Origin: Tetradesmus obliquus
Lineage: Eukaryota; Chlorophyta; Chlorophyceae; Sphaeropleales; Scenedesmaceae
DNA length: 64,000 nt
Assembly (NCBI GenBank): GCA_030272155.1
Contig: CP126204.1
Location: 992,001-1,056,000 of the forward strand
Direction: 5' to 3'
The notes under the pieces were generated by a model. It did not search any database and had not been told where the DNA came from. It saw only the letters and a list, made by a program, of their open reading frames with translations. The translations under genes and the position numbers were made by a program. Each line of letters starts with the position of its first letter. The first letter of the stretch is position 1. Of the stretch, positions 1 through 12,391 are shown piece by piece.

Positions 1-150
1 TCACAAGCCACCCCCTCAGTCTGGTGGCAACCAGCTGCAGGCGAGCAAAGCAAGCGCTGCATGCATGAGTGGCTGGATCGAGTATGCCTTGGGTGTGTAC
101 TGCTGTGGCAGCAGCTGTCGCTGGTGGCTGGCTAGTGCTTCTGCACGCAC

Positions 151-390
151 CAGGTTGAGCTTAATATCATCTAGAGCCTCGCACTGTGTGAGGTTGTTGT
201 AGTCTGGGACGGTCAGCAGGCCACCTCTGTGCCCACGAACAATGGCCTCTGCAGGACAGCATGCAGGGGTTGACTGTTGCAGCACCTGGCAGCATCAAGG
301 CACACGCAAGGGCGCCATGCCTCTGGTAGGCATAAACTTACCTAAAAAACCGTCCTTTATGTTGAAGTAAAGCTGCTCCCAGCCCCACAT
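151..390 (-). CDS. VMA6: V-type ATPase V0 subunit d, N-terminal exons (partial)
   Basis: This is the 5' part of subunit d of the vacuolar H+-ATPase, the peripheral V0 subunit that couples the central stalk to the membrane rotor. Exon 1 (390-342) starts at an ATG and reads MWGWEQLYFNIKDGFL. A GTAAGT donor follows, and exon 2 (248-151) continues EAIVRGHRGGLLTVPDYNNL and then QCEALDDIKLNL. The order and spacing match the N terminus of plant and animal subunit d, including the EAIVRG, DYNNL and DDIK motifs. The two exons add up to 49 codons in phase. The next exon should lie at or left of position 40 but I could not place it, so the gene runs off the window. The donor after exon 2 is GTGCGT. Confidence 0.85.
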
Positions 391-1830
391 GATGCTCTAC
401 GGAGCCAGCGTTTGAGCGGGGCTCGCCAGATCACAATAGCTCAGCTGATCCTTTCAGCAAAAGGTAAGGAAATCAATGTTTTAAGTTTGCAGGATGTAGC
501 GGAGCCAGGCGTGCACGCAGGTCGCGAAGCAGGACAAACGTGGCTTGCAGTGCGTCTTCTTCAGCCAGCGTGTGCGAAAAGCAGCTACTGTGTGGTTGTT
601 GCAGTCAAAGGACACCGTGTTGCTTTACTCGAATGTCTTGCGTCTTGTCCTGCTGTTGCTAAGAACCCTAGTGGGGTGACAGCATATGGGCAGCTTACCC
701 CGCCTGTGTGCGTTCTGCTTTGCTCACGTCCGACGTAAAATGTTTCAAGACTTGATCTGGTATCACCTCGAGCGGGACAAGCCGTATCGCCTGATGCAGC
801 AGCAATTATAGGACACCAGATCTGCTGCACACAACTCCTGCACTCCATACCAAGAGGAGCACATTCGTCTTCTGCTGGGCGTATATCGTCCCAGAACGCT
901 ACTAGTGCTGGTCGTAAGTGCACTCAACAATGCCCAGGCAGTACCATATCAGAAAGTTAACCATGGACCCAGCCTGGGTGTAGCTGAGCTATCTCAGCGA
1001 CACATGCCAGCTTGGCATTGCCAAGTGACACCAGCATAGTTTACGAATTAACCCAGACTCACGGCGGGGCCTTCAGCATCAACAAACATACCACATGAAA
1101 CCTCGTGCTTCACGAATGCATGAGCTGCAAGCCGCACTGGCAGTGCTGGAGCGATCATGCTCAACAGCAACAGGGGCTGCACACTGTGCTGGCAGCCTCC
1201 TGGTTTCGTCAAAGCTTCATTCACCATTCTGGCAACACAGCACTAAAGAACGGCAAGCTGCAAATGTAACACAGAACAGCTGCCATAGCTTCGACTGCTG
1301 CTATGATCATAGCAGCATCATGATGCTGCTTTCACCGCTGACACCAGTGATGTCCTCAGGACTTGCCCAGCAACCCCAAGCACACAGAAGAACGAATCAT
1401 GCATCTACAACAACCAACGCTCGGTCAGCTGAATGCAGCACCCAAACACAGCACACTTCCCAACAGCAGCTGATCGTGGTCGCCCTCAATCAGTTAAAGC
1501 TGACCAAGTCACCTGCAGCGTGCGACCTGTACGCAACCACACTCTTCTCATCAGACTGACAGCCAGCTGCTGCACACCGTGATCCGGTTGATCGCCCTGC
1601 CAATCCCTTGGCCAAACCCACTGCCAGCTTCTCTTCCAAACCTGTCAGCTGTTATAACACTAGATATGCAATGCAAGATCAAGCCGCAGCTGCAAAATTC
1701 ATATGTACAAAAGCAGCGTGCCGTCGCAGTCGTGACCTGCCAGGCTGCGCTTGCTGTTTATCGCCACTCAGCTCTCACAAGGTCAAGCTGCACACAGCAT
1801 ACTCATGTTATGTTGCTTTGAAGCTTGGCA
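391..1830. other. Intergenic or unassigned stretch
   Basis: No recognisable gene. Short open frames occur on both strands (for example 412-738 on + and 1095-1559 on +), but none shows a family signature, a convincing splice pattern or a methionine start with good composition. It holds the promoter side of the V-ATPase gene and the 3' flank of the fibrillin gene. Confidence 0.4.
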
Positions 1831-3848
1831 TCACAGCTTGGCCTGGTCGTCCTTCACGTGCACGAACAGGCTGCCCTTGCTGCCGCGGGTGATGCGCAGC
1901 CCCTCGTCAAGGTACAGCCAGTCCACATAGCCCGTTCCCTGCAGTATGTCACAAAACAGCAGCAGCACAATGTGAATGTTGGGTTTGATGGCCGTTGATG
2001 GCCACACAACGCCCCAGCAGCCACAATTATCACACCTCAAACAGCTAGCAGTAAGACCCATTGTCAACAGGTCATGCCCAGCGCACCTGCCAGCACTAGC
2101 TTCAGCAGCCGGTCAGCTATAACGAGAACATGACGTATCATGTCATTTTGAATCCGTAATGTAACATAACATGACAACAGCGCCTCTGAACGCCCAGCGC
2201 ACCTGTATTGGCCCTGTGTACAGCCCTGCGCCATTGATGGCATTGACACACAACCCCAGCAGCAACCCAAAGGCCAGCCACAACATAACAAGACGTAACA
2301 TAACATGTCAGCGCACCTGCACGCCCAGGGGCACCTTGAGTGGCCCTGTTTACAGCCCCGCGCCGATGACGGCCACAACAGCAGCAAAACTAAAATCGCA
2401 GCACCTCCAGCTAGTAGCAACAGCCGCCGTCACATCTCACGACTGCGCACCTGCACTCCCAGCGGCACCTTCAGTGGCCCTGTGTACAGCCCTGCGCCGT
2501 TGATGGCCACGTCTGTGCGGGTGTCGCTGACGGCCTTGCAGGTGGCCTGCGCCCGCACTTTGGTGACGCCCAGGTCGACAACGTTCTCCAGCGTGCCTGC
2601 CTTGGCATCAATGACCTGCAGCACAACACATGTTATAACGTCCGTAACAAATGGACAGCAGTAGTGCTGGAATGTGCATGGAGCAGCACACTATTTGGTG
2701 ACACCGAGGTCCACCACGCTGTCCAGCGTGCCTGCCGTGGCGTCAATGACCTGCAATGTATCAAATGTCAGCAACAAGTCACTGTTAGTTTAAGAGTCAG
2801 GTGCAGTAGCATGCAGGGACAAGCGCACTTTGGTCACGCCCAGGTCCACCACGTTCTCCAGCGTACCCACTTTGCAACGAGGACCTGCAAAGTAACATGT
2901 GTCATAACATAAGCGTTGAACAGGCACAGCAGTATGCGCACTATTGTCACGCCCAGGTGCACCACATTCTCCAGCGTGCCATTGCTGAACAGGCCCAGGT
3001 CAATGCCGCCTTCGAAACCCACACAGTTGCCCAGCTTTGAGATCAGCCAGCCTTACAAATTTGTGTGTAATGCCAAACTTCTCACCCACCTGGTAGTTCT
3101 TGCTCTGGCTGCTGCCCCACTTCTGCAGCGGCGAGGCGTCCTCCGCCTGCTGCGACCACAGCAGCCGCCACGTGCCGCTGACCAGGCGCGACTTGGCGGG
3201 CCGCTGCGTGGGGTTGGACGCCTCCATGAGTGCGACAGCGCTCAAGATCTGCAGATGCAGATAAGTTGCAGATGAGTTGCAGTTGTGTCCAGTCAGAGGC
3301 CATGCGCGCAACACAAGTCACTTTGCACGGACGGCCGCGATCCATGGGGTTGACACCCCCTGGAGTGCAACAGTGCCCCAGGATCTGCAATTGGGCGCAG
3401 GCAGCACATCAAAAGGTGTGAGGTGGCACCGCGCGTGCCAGACACTGCTTGGCCAGCCGTGACTTGGCAAGCCGCTGCGTGGAGCTGGACGCCTCCATGA
3501 GTGCGACACCGCTCAGGATCTGCAGTTCATCATGCAAGTATGCAATGCAGCTCATCCAGGTAGCACCGCTGTGACGTGTAATCACTCTGAAGTGTGCGAC
3601 CTTATACACGGGCAGGTTGAGCATGGCGCTGTGCTGTTGGGGAATTGCGGTACGGCAGGAGAATACTGCCTGTCTGCGCCCCAACCATCCATTTGCCGTC
3701 ACAGCTACAGCAAAACAGGTGGGACTCTGTCATGCGTAATCAGTAATGACAACAGCAACCGCAGCTCACCTTTGGCTCGTCCTGCGCCTCAATGGCTGCC
3801 AGCAGCTGGCCCTTCAGGTCCGCCACTGGCAGGTCCTTGGCCACTGAC

Positions 3849-3881
<33 letters not shown>

Positions 3882-6800
3882 GCAGCAGCAGCAGTAGCCA
3901 AAGTTGAAAGATAAACAAACACCACGCTGCACACTTAACATGACAGCTGCACCATGATCATGAACAGCCCTCAAAGTACTTGCTGGATGCAACAATTTCA
4001 CGCATGCTGCTCCACCATTAGTCCACTGCAGCAGGGGTGTTGCCAGACACTGACGCAGAGCTACAGCAGCTGCACAACAGAGCCTGGCACGATGTGCTGA
4101 ACTCACGTATAAACAGGGTGCCTTTGTTGCCGCGGGCGATGCGCAGAGTTGCGTCCTCATCCATGTATGTGATGTCAATCCAGCCCTGCAGCAGGTGTGT
4201 GAGATGTGTGTAGCAGATTGCAACCCATGTGTGAGGCGCTTGTACAGCCTGATGTTTAGCTGAGTATGACAGAAAGAAACAGCAGTCATGTAGGTGATGT
4301 CAATCCAGCCCTGCAGCAGGTATCTGTGGCGTTGTGCAAGGCACGCGGCGAATGGTTTATGTGATACCCCACACGTTGAGTGGGACGATCAACTGGCCTA
4401 CAGGCAAACTGCTGCACTGTGTTTGCAGCCATCCAATGTGAAGATCACTGCGCACTTAGCAGCCACTTCAAGCCTTGATACAAGCATGCAAGCGCTACAC
4501 GACAGCCCACTGTTATGCAACTGCCATGCAATTGTTATGTTATTTCGACACACCTTGCGCTCGTCTCCCAGAATCCGGAAGGGCACTGGATAAGGAATGG
4601 TCCACGGCAGCAGCTTGATGTAGAAGGCCGCCTTGTCAAACTGACATTAAAACTGATGCGGCTGCTGCAACGCAATTCATGCAGCTCATCCCTGGTGCTG
4701 TACAACCCTGTTTCAGTTGGTGTGACTTTCAGCGATCTCACCGCACACATGCACCCATTCCCGTTTCACCGCACCCAGCTGTCATGCAACTGTTTAGGTC
4801 ACACACCTTGCGCTCATCTCCCAGAATACGAAAGGGCACGGGGTAGGGGATGGTCCACGGCAGCAGCTTGATGTAGAAGGCTGCCTTATCAAACTGGAAG
4901 TCGATGCGGCTGTTGGCCCGCACAGGCGGGTAGGCAAAGCTCTTGCCAAACAGCGGCAGCCCTGCGCCGCGCCTGTTGGCAGCAGCAAGACAGTGTGTCT
5001 GCATGAGCTGCACGCTGCTGGCCGACCTACCCAATCACCAGGTGCAGTGCACAGCAGCTGACCCGCATTTGCAGCTGTGCTGCATGACGTGCTGCATGAC
5101 GTGCTGCATGGCGTGCTGCATGGCGTGCTGCATGGCGTGCTGCATGGCGTGCTGCATGGCGTGCTGCCCACACATGAGCTCGCTGAAGCACTGCCGCTGG
5201 GGCAGGTGGAGCAAATGATGTGCCATGCATGCAGCCAGCTATCACGCCCGCATGCAGCTGCATGCTGCTGAGCAGCCCACCTGGGTGTGAAGCCAGGCAG
5301 CGGGCGCGTCTCAATGCTGGCCTCCGCCTCAACCTGCGCAGCAGCAGCAGCAGCAGCAGCAGAAATGTGCATTTGTTGGTATCTGTTGCATCTTCACAGC
5401 AGGGCCTCCATTCCCCGCCTCCTGTCTACATGTTATGTTACATAACATATCTGTAACATACCTGTAACATATATGTAACATGTATGTTGCCATGCCGCAC
5501 CTTGAGGTAGCCCAGCCACCAGCCAAAGTCCACCACGTTGTTCACGCGCGGCAGGTCCCCAGTCAGCTCAACTTCCTGGCAACTTGTTTGGCTTCCAACA
5601 CCCACCAGCCAAAGCATCAGCCAAGTAACCGCCCACCCCAAATGACCAAGCAGGCAGCTTCCCTCCAACCCATCCGTACCCGTTCCCTGCTCCTGTGTTA
5701 TATGTCGTATGTTATGTAACATGTATATGCTGGCAAATGTTCTTTGCATACCTTGAGGTAGCCCAGCCACCAGCCGAAGTCCACCACGTTGTTCACGCGC
5801 GGCAGGTCCCCCGTCAGCTCAACTTCTTGGAACACTTTAAAAGCTTCAACGCCGACAAAGGTGCGCTGGATGGGGGAGGCGCTGCCAGGGCGTGACGTGT
5901 ACAGCAGCTTCCAGCGGCCGTCCAGCTGCGGCAGCGTGGTGGGGCCTGCAAACAGAAAGCACACAGTCATTCCACGATGGCGTGGGTGTGTGCAGCTGGG
6001 GAGGCTCTGGGAACATTGCACAGCAGCTTCCAGCATCTCCAGCTGCGGCAGCGTGGTGGGGCCTGCAACAGCAGCAGCAGTTGGTGCAGATAGCTGTTGA
6101 TGCTACACTGGTATACTGCAAATGTGTACATCAGCTTCCAGCGCCCGTCCAGCTGCGGCAGCGTGGTGGGGCCTGCAACAGCAGCAGCAGTTGGTTCAGA
6201 TTATTGCTACTACAAAGGCCTATTGTTGATGTCACAGGTGACTGCAGCAGCTGATGCTATGGCTTGATGGGTAACATTTTGTTGTTGTTGTGACTGCAGC
6301 AGCTTCCAGCGGCCGCCAAGCTGCGGCAGCGTGGTGGGCCCTACGAGCAAAGAGCGGTGGCAGCAGCTGCAATTAGACACAGATGTTGTTGTCGGCGGCG
6401 GCAGTGTGGTGAGGCGCCTGGAGGGGTGTACAGCAGCTTCCAGCGGCCATCCAGCTGTGGCAGTGTGGTGGGGCCTGCGATTACAAGTGCAGTTTGCGCA
6501 GCTGAATGGTGTTGCAGGTAGCTGTTGCTAAGATCAGCCGCAATCACATGTGACGCAGCAGCTTCCAGCGGCCATCCAAATGGGGCAGCGTGGTAGGGGC
6601 TGCATATGTACACGTGTGTTTGGGACAGCTGCTGTTGCCATCAGCTGTTGTATAGATAGGTAAATGGTACAAAGAGCTGCAGCGGCTTCCAGCGCTGCGG
6701 CAGCATGGTGGGACATGCATGCAGGTGCATTGCATTCGGTGTGGCGTGTGCGAGAATGGTACCAAGCAATGTCAGCAGTTGCTGCCAGCAGCTAGGACTG

Positions 6801-7666
6801 ACGTGGAACGCGTGTATTGCAGTTCAGGCAGCTGCGTGCATCACTTTTGAGTGACACGCCTAGGTGTTGAGAGCTGCGAGCTCTGCAGTTGCCAGAGGCT
6901 GTTGGAAGGCACACATAGCAGCGCTTGTGCATAGCTCGAAGAAGAGTCAACCGCATGCAAATGACTACTGTGTACTGCATGTGGTGGCTTGCAGGACAAA
7001 ATGCTGGAGTGTGCTGGGCTGGCTGCAACAGACTGTTATTCAATCACTCTAAATGCAGGTGCTGCTTCTACTGTCACTATCATACTGCTGTGTCTTGGCC
7101 CTCTACCCACCCCTATGCTGTGTCTGCAAGGTCTGCAGGGAACGTGTGCTGCTGCTCGATTACCATGCTGTGGCAAATGCAGAGCATCCCCCCCTCTGTC
7201 AACTGCTTGGCATGCTATGCTTTGCAGGACATGAGGCCAACCACCAGCCGCAGATGTCACTTATGACTGTATATAACAATTTAAACAATTGCACCGAAAT
7301 AAAGCCCCACCTGGGACACCTCCATCGCGCTCCAGCACCTCAACAGCAACATTCAGCAGCTCCTGGTTCACCACATCCATACCACTGGCACCCCTGCCTT
7401 TGACCGAGGCAAGCGCTGACAAAACTGCTTGCTCGGCTTCTTTGACCTGCACAGCACAGCAGCAAGCACGCTAGGCCACGCTGCTTGCAGGAGTGACTGC
7501 TGCAGAGGTGACCTGTCAGTAGTGAGTGTGCAGATAGGCACCGCACCTTTGCTGCGGAGGGAGGTGCTATCCTGCGTGTCGCCAACCTTGCGTTGACTAC
7601 TACTGCGTTTCTTCTGCTCGCTGCGAAGGTAGGGCGACTGCCCCTGAGCTGCAAGTTGCTCGCCAT
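1831..7666 (-). CDS. Plastid-lipid-associated protein (fibrillin) with two PAP domains
   Basis: Fibrillins bind lipids at plastoglobules and thylakoids. Ten exons join in phase: 7666-7547, 7446-7311, 5945-5752, 5333-5281, 4972-4807, 4185-4107, 3843-3770, 3248-3090, 2615-2451 and 1938-1831, giving 417 residues. Exon 1 begins MASNLQLRG and is rich in Arg, Ser and Ala, like a chloroplast transit peptide. The first PAP domain carries LDGRWKLLYTS, the IPYPVPFRILGDE block and the closing YMDEDATLRIARGNKGTLF. The second starts near LKGQLLAAIE, has SGTWRLLWS and GTLENVVDLGV, and ends YLDEGLRITRGSKGSLFV. The usual fibrillin has one such domain, so this is an internal duplication or fusion; the second copy lacks the IPYPVPFR block and is more diverged. 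Introns are full of partial exon copies (listed separately). The family call is secure; the exact role is not. Confidence 0.88.
2190..3521 (-). repeat. Ghost copies of fibrillin exons 8 and 9
   Basis: Two decayed acceptor-side copies of exon 8 lie at about 3521-3455 and 3395-3318. Three copies of the start of exon 9 (reading GTLENVVDLGV with changes) lie near 2985, 2870 and 2755, upstream of the intact exon. Two donor-side copies of its end (INGAGLYTGP) lie near 2355 and 2245. The copy near 2355 has an in-frame TAA, so it cannot be coding. The intact exon is the only one that reads through both edges. Confidence 0.75.
4563..4650 (-). repeat. Donor-side ghost copy of fibrillin exon 5
   Basis: A near-identical copy of the 3' part of exon 5 (reading FDKAAFYIKLLPWTIPYPVP and on to the GDERK end) followed by a GTGTGT donor. 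It lies in the intron after exon 5. Similar single copies of exon 3's 3' end (5500-5577) and of exon 6's 5' end (4287-4317) are also present. Confidence 0.8.
5077..5160 (+). repeat. 12-bp minisatellite (gtgctgcatggc) in a fibrillin intron
   Basis: Seven head-to-tail 12-bp units, the first two ending in gac and the next five in ggc, followed by a partial unit. It lies in the intron between fibrillin exons 4 and 5. Confidence 0.9.
5946..6715 (-). repeat. Array of acceptor-side ghost copies of fibrillin exon 3
   Basis: Upstream (minus-strand sense) of the intact exon 3 lie about six decayed copies of its first 30-50 bases, near 6045, 6165, 6330, 6470, 6590 and 6700. Several keep a TGCAG 3' splice site followed by the GPTTLPQLDGRWKLL reading, with growing numbers of changes. 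None continues into the rest of the exon. They are tandem copies of the intron-end/exon-start junction. Confidence 0.8.
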
Positions 7667-8275
7667 CTCGTGGCTGTGTACGAGGACCCTCAAAGAACGG
7701 TGGCAAGGTTGGACCAATTCTATTAAGTTTTTAAGTCACAACTCCTAGAAAGCCTGTTTATCTGGGCAAGTACCGCCTAGCTAATGTGTGGTGACCCTGG
7801 CTCAGTGTCAGGACTGTGTTCGAGTGAAAGCAGGGATCCAGGTTTGTGTAACGAGTCAAGAACAAGTACACAATGACCCCTAGAAAGTCTGCATGCAGCA
7901 TCTTGCCTGGCTACGGTGGGACTGAAACAACTTGACATACGCTGCTGACCTGCACTGGCGGTTCAGGTCTTCAAGATATATGACCAGTTCAACAGCCCAC
8001 CCTTGCAAGTTTCCGGTGAGAACCACACGTGTTACCCAAGACTGGCTGCAGTTTTTGTGCCATAAGGTATGACACCTTGCGCTGACACCTGTTGACGCAA
8101 TGAGGGCAAGCCATGCAGCACAGCACATGTGCCCCGGCGGCACATTATTGGGCCAATTGATTATCCTGACCAAGCCAGACACTGTGCGACTTTTAACATG
8201 GAGTAACTGTGACGATGCTTTGCAATGCAAGCCCGCGCCCCAACTTGACACAACCTCCGCTACACCTCCCCTCCC
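7667..8275. other. Intergenic stretch between fibrillin start and UbiA-like gene end
   Basis: No gene recognised. It would contain the fibrillin promoter and the 3' untranslated region of the UbiA-like gene, both on the minus strand. Its composition is less CAG-rich than the neighbouring introns. Confidence 0.4.
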
Positions 8276-9580
8276 TCAGACCAGCAGCGCTGCCAGCATG
8301 CCAGCCAGCATGCCTTGCGAGTCATCCAGCATCACCCCAGCCTCATCCCATCCAGCTGCAATCACACTTGTAGCCAGCAGAGCAAACGGCCCCACCCCTG
8401 CCAACCAAACAGCACCTGTGGCAAGCCCAGCCAGGGTGCCAGCTGCTGCAAGTGCTGCAGAGACAAGCAGCGAGTTGCTGCGCCCCACTGCTGCCGCAAT
8501 GGTTTTCACTCCCGCTGCCCTGTCTGCCGTGATGTCGGGCACGTCTGCATTGTGCACTGTTGCTGCTGTGAAGGCAGCCACGCCAAGATACATCAGCAGC
8601 ATACTCAACGGCGCTGCTTCAAACACACCACCAACACCCCTGCCAGCATTGCCAGCTGCAAACAGGTCGGTCTGTGACCGCAGCTCAATGTCGCTACCAG
8701 CAGCAGCAGCAGCAGCAGCGGTGGCTGCAGCGCGGTGTACCTTCACTGTGTAGGGCAGCGCCACACAGCCCAAGGACCATGTGAGAGCCACGTATGCAAC
8801 CTTGGCGCCTGTGAAAGCCTTCTTGGGCGCTAGCTGGCCTGCAGCACAGTAGCGGCAGCAGCAGCAGCAGCAACAGCAGTTATAGAGTGAAGCTTGCTGT
8901 GTTTATGCGTGCATCTAACATCGGACACAGGGCCAGCACAGCACAGTCAGAGAAGCCAGGCTGCTGCACTTTGCAGGGCTGCCGTGCAGCAGTGCCGGCA
9001 ACTGAGTGAGTTCTGTGCGGCCAACAGCACACCAGCTTACGCGGGTACTGTGAATCCTAAGCGCATGCAGTTTGCACATGTCGACAGTGGCAGCTCAGCT
9101 GCAAGCTTGCGGTGCAGCTGGCCACGGCAGTCATGTCCCGCCCCACACCACTCCAGCCAGCTCACCTGGCAGCCAGCTGGCGTTGTAAGCGAAGCCAGTC
9201 AGCATTCCAACAGCCACAACAGACAGCGAGTGTGTCCCGGGCCGCAGCGCCAGCAGCGCCGCTGTGCACACCAACATGGCAGCGCGTATACTTGCACGCA
9301 TCACGCTTGCATGCGCCCTGAGGCACGCAGCGCGCTGCGGCTTTGCATCGTTATCAGCTCCATCCAAGGCGCCAGAAAGGTAGTCCTGAGCGTACATAGC
9401 GAATGTGGCAGTCCCCACCAGCAGAGTGAGTAGCAGCTGGTCCCAGGAGTTGAGTCCCATTGCTGCACAGGCAGCAAAGGTCCAGCCAGCTGTCGTGCCT
9501 CCATTCAAAATAGATCGACCCCAAGATGCCACCACGGCTGACCAGCCCCCGGTGGGGACCATTCGTCTACTGCTGGGCAT
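8276..9580 (-). CDS. UbiA-superfamily membrane prenyltransferase-like protein
   Basis: UbiA enzymes transfer prenyl chains to aromatic acceptors inside membranes. Exon 1 ends at 9166 with a GTGAGC donor; exon 2 (8838-8276) joins in phase and ends in a stop. The protein is strongly hydrophobic with several membrane segments. The second Asp-rich motif is clear (DVPDITADRAAGVKT). The first is unusual: YAQDYLSGALDGADNDAKPQR replaces the standard NDxxDxxxD but keeps Asp residues and a Pro-Gln-Arg end. Between them LAPKKAFTGAKVAYVALTW fits the loop after the first motif. The start is uncertain: ATGs lie at 9580 and 9562, and an Arg/Ser-rich stretch upstream could belong to a transit peptide in an earlier exon. 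Homogentisate phytyltransferase and chlorophyll synthase have different first motifs, so I do not assign a substrate. It is divergent from the VTE5-VTE6 fusion. Confidence 0.75.
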
Positions 9581-10006
9581 GCTTTGCCTGGCTGTGCTGC
9601 TGCGTGCACGTGCTTCGTACTGCTGCAACCACGGCTGCGAAACTGTTTAGCAGCACTGTGCGGAAAAATAACTTCAATTGAATTCATCAAAGCCGAACAT
9701 GGTCATCATGTACTGCATGAGACGACCCAAGGTTCACCTTCGCCTGACCTGCTCGATGCCTGACAGCGGCCAGGTGGCGGGTAGCTCGGTCAGTGACCAA
9801 AAGATATCCTGTCCCACTTTCTTCTTCCAAATGTTGAACCGAGTGGTGTTTTAATTAAATCTTAGCGGTTTTCTTCTGCAATATCTGCAGCGGCCCATAG
9901 GTAAATTCGCACCAGTGCTCTAAGACATCAGCTAGCCGTGAATTTACCTAGGTGCTAGCTGCACAACGTGTACGCAGATCAAACGTATCAGCTTGTCGTT
10001 GAAGGC
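9581..10006. promoter_or_regulatory. Shared intergenic region between divergent UbiA-like and VTE5-VTE6 genes
   Basis: About 0.4 kb separates the two divergent coding regions and must hold both 5' ends, possibly including short upstream exons for transit peptides. An AT-richer patch (about 9840-9860, with ttttaattaaat) stands out. I see no specific factor site that I can name. Confidence 0.4.
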
Positions 10007-12359
10007 ATGTGGAAAAATGTAATCAGCATGTTGCTGGCAGCTGTGGGAGCTGCTCTGCTAGTACGCGTGATGAAAGCACTGCAGCTGGGGACTGCAGGCT
10101 TGGTTGATCAGGTGACAAAAGGTTCTGGATGCAGCCCATGTGCGCATTGCAAGCTTGTGTGCTCAGTTGAAACCACCCAGTGTGGTATCAAACACGCTTA
10201 TGTTCCGCCAGAACATGAGGCAGCCAGTCAGCGGCTGAATTTCAAGTTGTCAGCAGTAACACTGCTGCGGCTGCAGCTGCGGCACTTGATGCCTCTGACC
10301 TGCATATGGGCAGCTGTCATGTCAAATATGCACTGCACCTAAAGGCTGTACGTACTGTGACATCATATTGCACGGCTGCTGCTGCTGCTGCACCTGGCGC
10401 ATGTCTTCAGGCCACAAGCCGCAAGCTGGTGCACATCATTTCCGGACTGGCGTTTGTCCTCACATGGCCCCTCTACAGGTGAGAAAGCTGCAAGAAGCAG
10501 CTCATACTACTGAACACTATACTACGCCTTTGAAATGCATGCTGGCACAGCTGCTATATATCGTCACATGTGCAGCGCCGGTGGAGCTGATCATTGCGCC
10601 GCCCCTGCCAGCACCACTGTGAACGCTCAGCCTGTCTGGGATATTCTCGCTGGGTTTAGGAGCCCTGAAACCATGTTTTACAAAAACACTGGCTGCTGTG
10701 ACAGCAGCCTGACTGTTTGTGTTAGACACACAGCTGGCGCTGCAACTTGCCTGCCTGCCTGCCTGGTTGCTTATGCCGTGTAGTGCTGCGCCCAGCGCCG
10801 CACTGCTGGCTGCAGCAGTGCCCGCCGCAAATGCTGCCCGCCTCATTGCCACTGGCTGCGGCTGGATGTCAGATGCGCAGCTCATCTCCAGCGTCAGCCG
10901 CAGCGGCAGCAGCAGCGAGCTGCTGAGAGGCCCGCTCGCATATGTGCTCGTGCTGCTCGCTGCAACGACGCTGACGTGGCGGCAGCATCCGGCCGGCCTG
11001 GTGGCTGTGGCAATGATGTGTGGGGGTGATGGGCTGGCTGATATTGGTGGCAGGAGGTGGGGTGGGAGTTGTGCGCTGCCGTGGAATGCAGGCAAGAGCT
11101 GGGCTGGCAGTGCTGCCATGCTACTGGGTGGGTTGGCGGCAAGCCTTGGGTGAGTGGCTTCATGTGGTCATCATAACCAAAAGTGTTGCGTGGCTAATCA
11201 AGACAGCTGGTCATGTGCAGCCATGTTGTATGCCTGAAATTTAGCAGTGACAGCAGCACTCCTGGCAGAAGCTCATCTGCCACCTGCCAATGCAGTTTGA
11301 AGTCAGACGCGGCGCCCAGCGTAGAAATGCAGCACACCGACTCAGATGTGACATCGCTTGCAAGCACAGTGCATATCGCAGAGCAGCAGCGATGCTGCCA
11401 CCAGTGCAGTACAGCAGCACCCGCACTTCCCCTCCAGTCGCTGACGCTAGCTGCTGACCGCACTCACCTACACCCTGCCTGCACTGTTTGCCATCTCTGG
11501 CACTCTTCCTCCACTCTTCAGGGCCCTCTCCTACTTCATCAACTTCGGGTACCTGCCTCAGCTGCAGGCCCTTGGCACTCCAGCTACTGATTCCCCACAC
11601 TAACACCCTGCTATGTTCTTGTCATCTGCTTCCCTTCCCCCACTCTGCAGGGCCCTCTCCTACTTCATGCACTTCGGGTACCTGCCTCAGCTGCAGGCCC
11701 TTGGCACTCCAGCTACTGATTCCACACACTAACACCCTGCTATGTTCTTGTCATCTGCTTCCCTTCCCCCACTCTGCAGGGCCCTCTCCTACTTCATGCA
11801 CTTCGGGTACCTGCCTCAGCTGCAGGCCCTTGGCACTGCTGAACTGCTGCAGCGCCTAGCAGCTATCTCCCTTGCCTGCACAGCTGTGGAGTCCCTGCCA
11901 TCACGCTGGCTAGATGACAACATAACAGTGTCAGTAACAGCCGCCACCCTGAGCACACTGCTGCTGCCTGGCAGATGGGCAGACTCCGCAGCTTACCTAC
12001 CACCTGTGTGGCATGCAGCATGTGCTGTGCTGCTCAAAATCGTGCAAGCGCTCTTTGCTGCACAGCCTGGCTTGGTTGTCGGTGCAGCAGCCAACACTGC
12101 AGTGTTTGCAGCCGGCCTGCCAGTGCTTCAGAAAGGGCTTTCTGGCCAGGGCACTGCACATGCGTGGCTGCTGGGGAGCGCCGTGTTTGGGGTGTTTGGG
12201 GCGGGCAGCTATGCCCTAATGTGCATCTACTTCATCACGGGGACACTGGTGAGTGAGGATAGGGGCTCTGCAGCAGCACACTGCTGGCAGTATAGGGATT
12301 GCTGCAGGCAGCCACACAGCCTTGTGCCAAATACTTGGCTCACACACTACTGAGTGCTT

Positions 12360-12391
<32 letters not shown>

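Noticed and set aside
8276..9628. Calling the UbiA-like gene homogentisate phytyltransferase or chlorophyll synthase
   Set aside because: The first Asp-rich motif differs from both families; location next to the phytol kinases is not enough to assign the substrate.
9968..10006. Start of the VTE5-VTE6 protein at 9968
   Set aside because: The codon there is GTG. The first in-frame ATG is 10007, and the real start is probably in an upstream exon.
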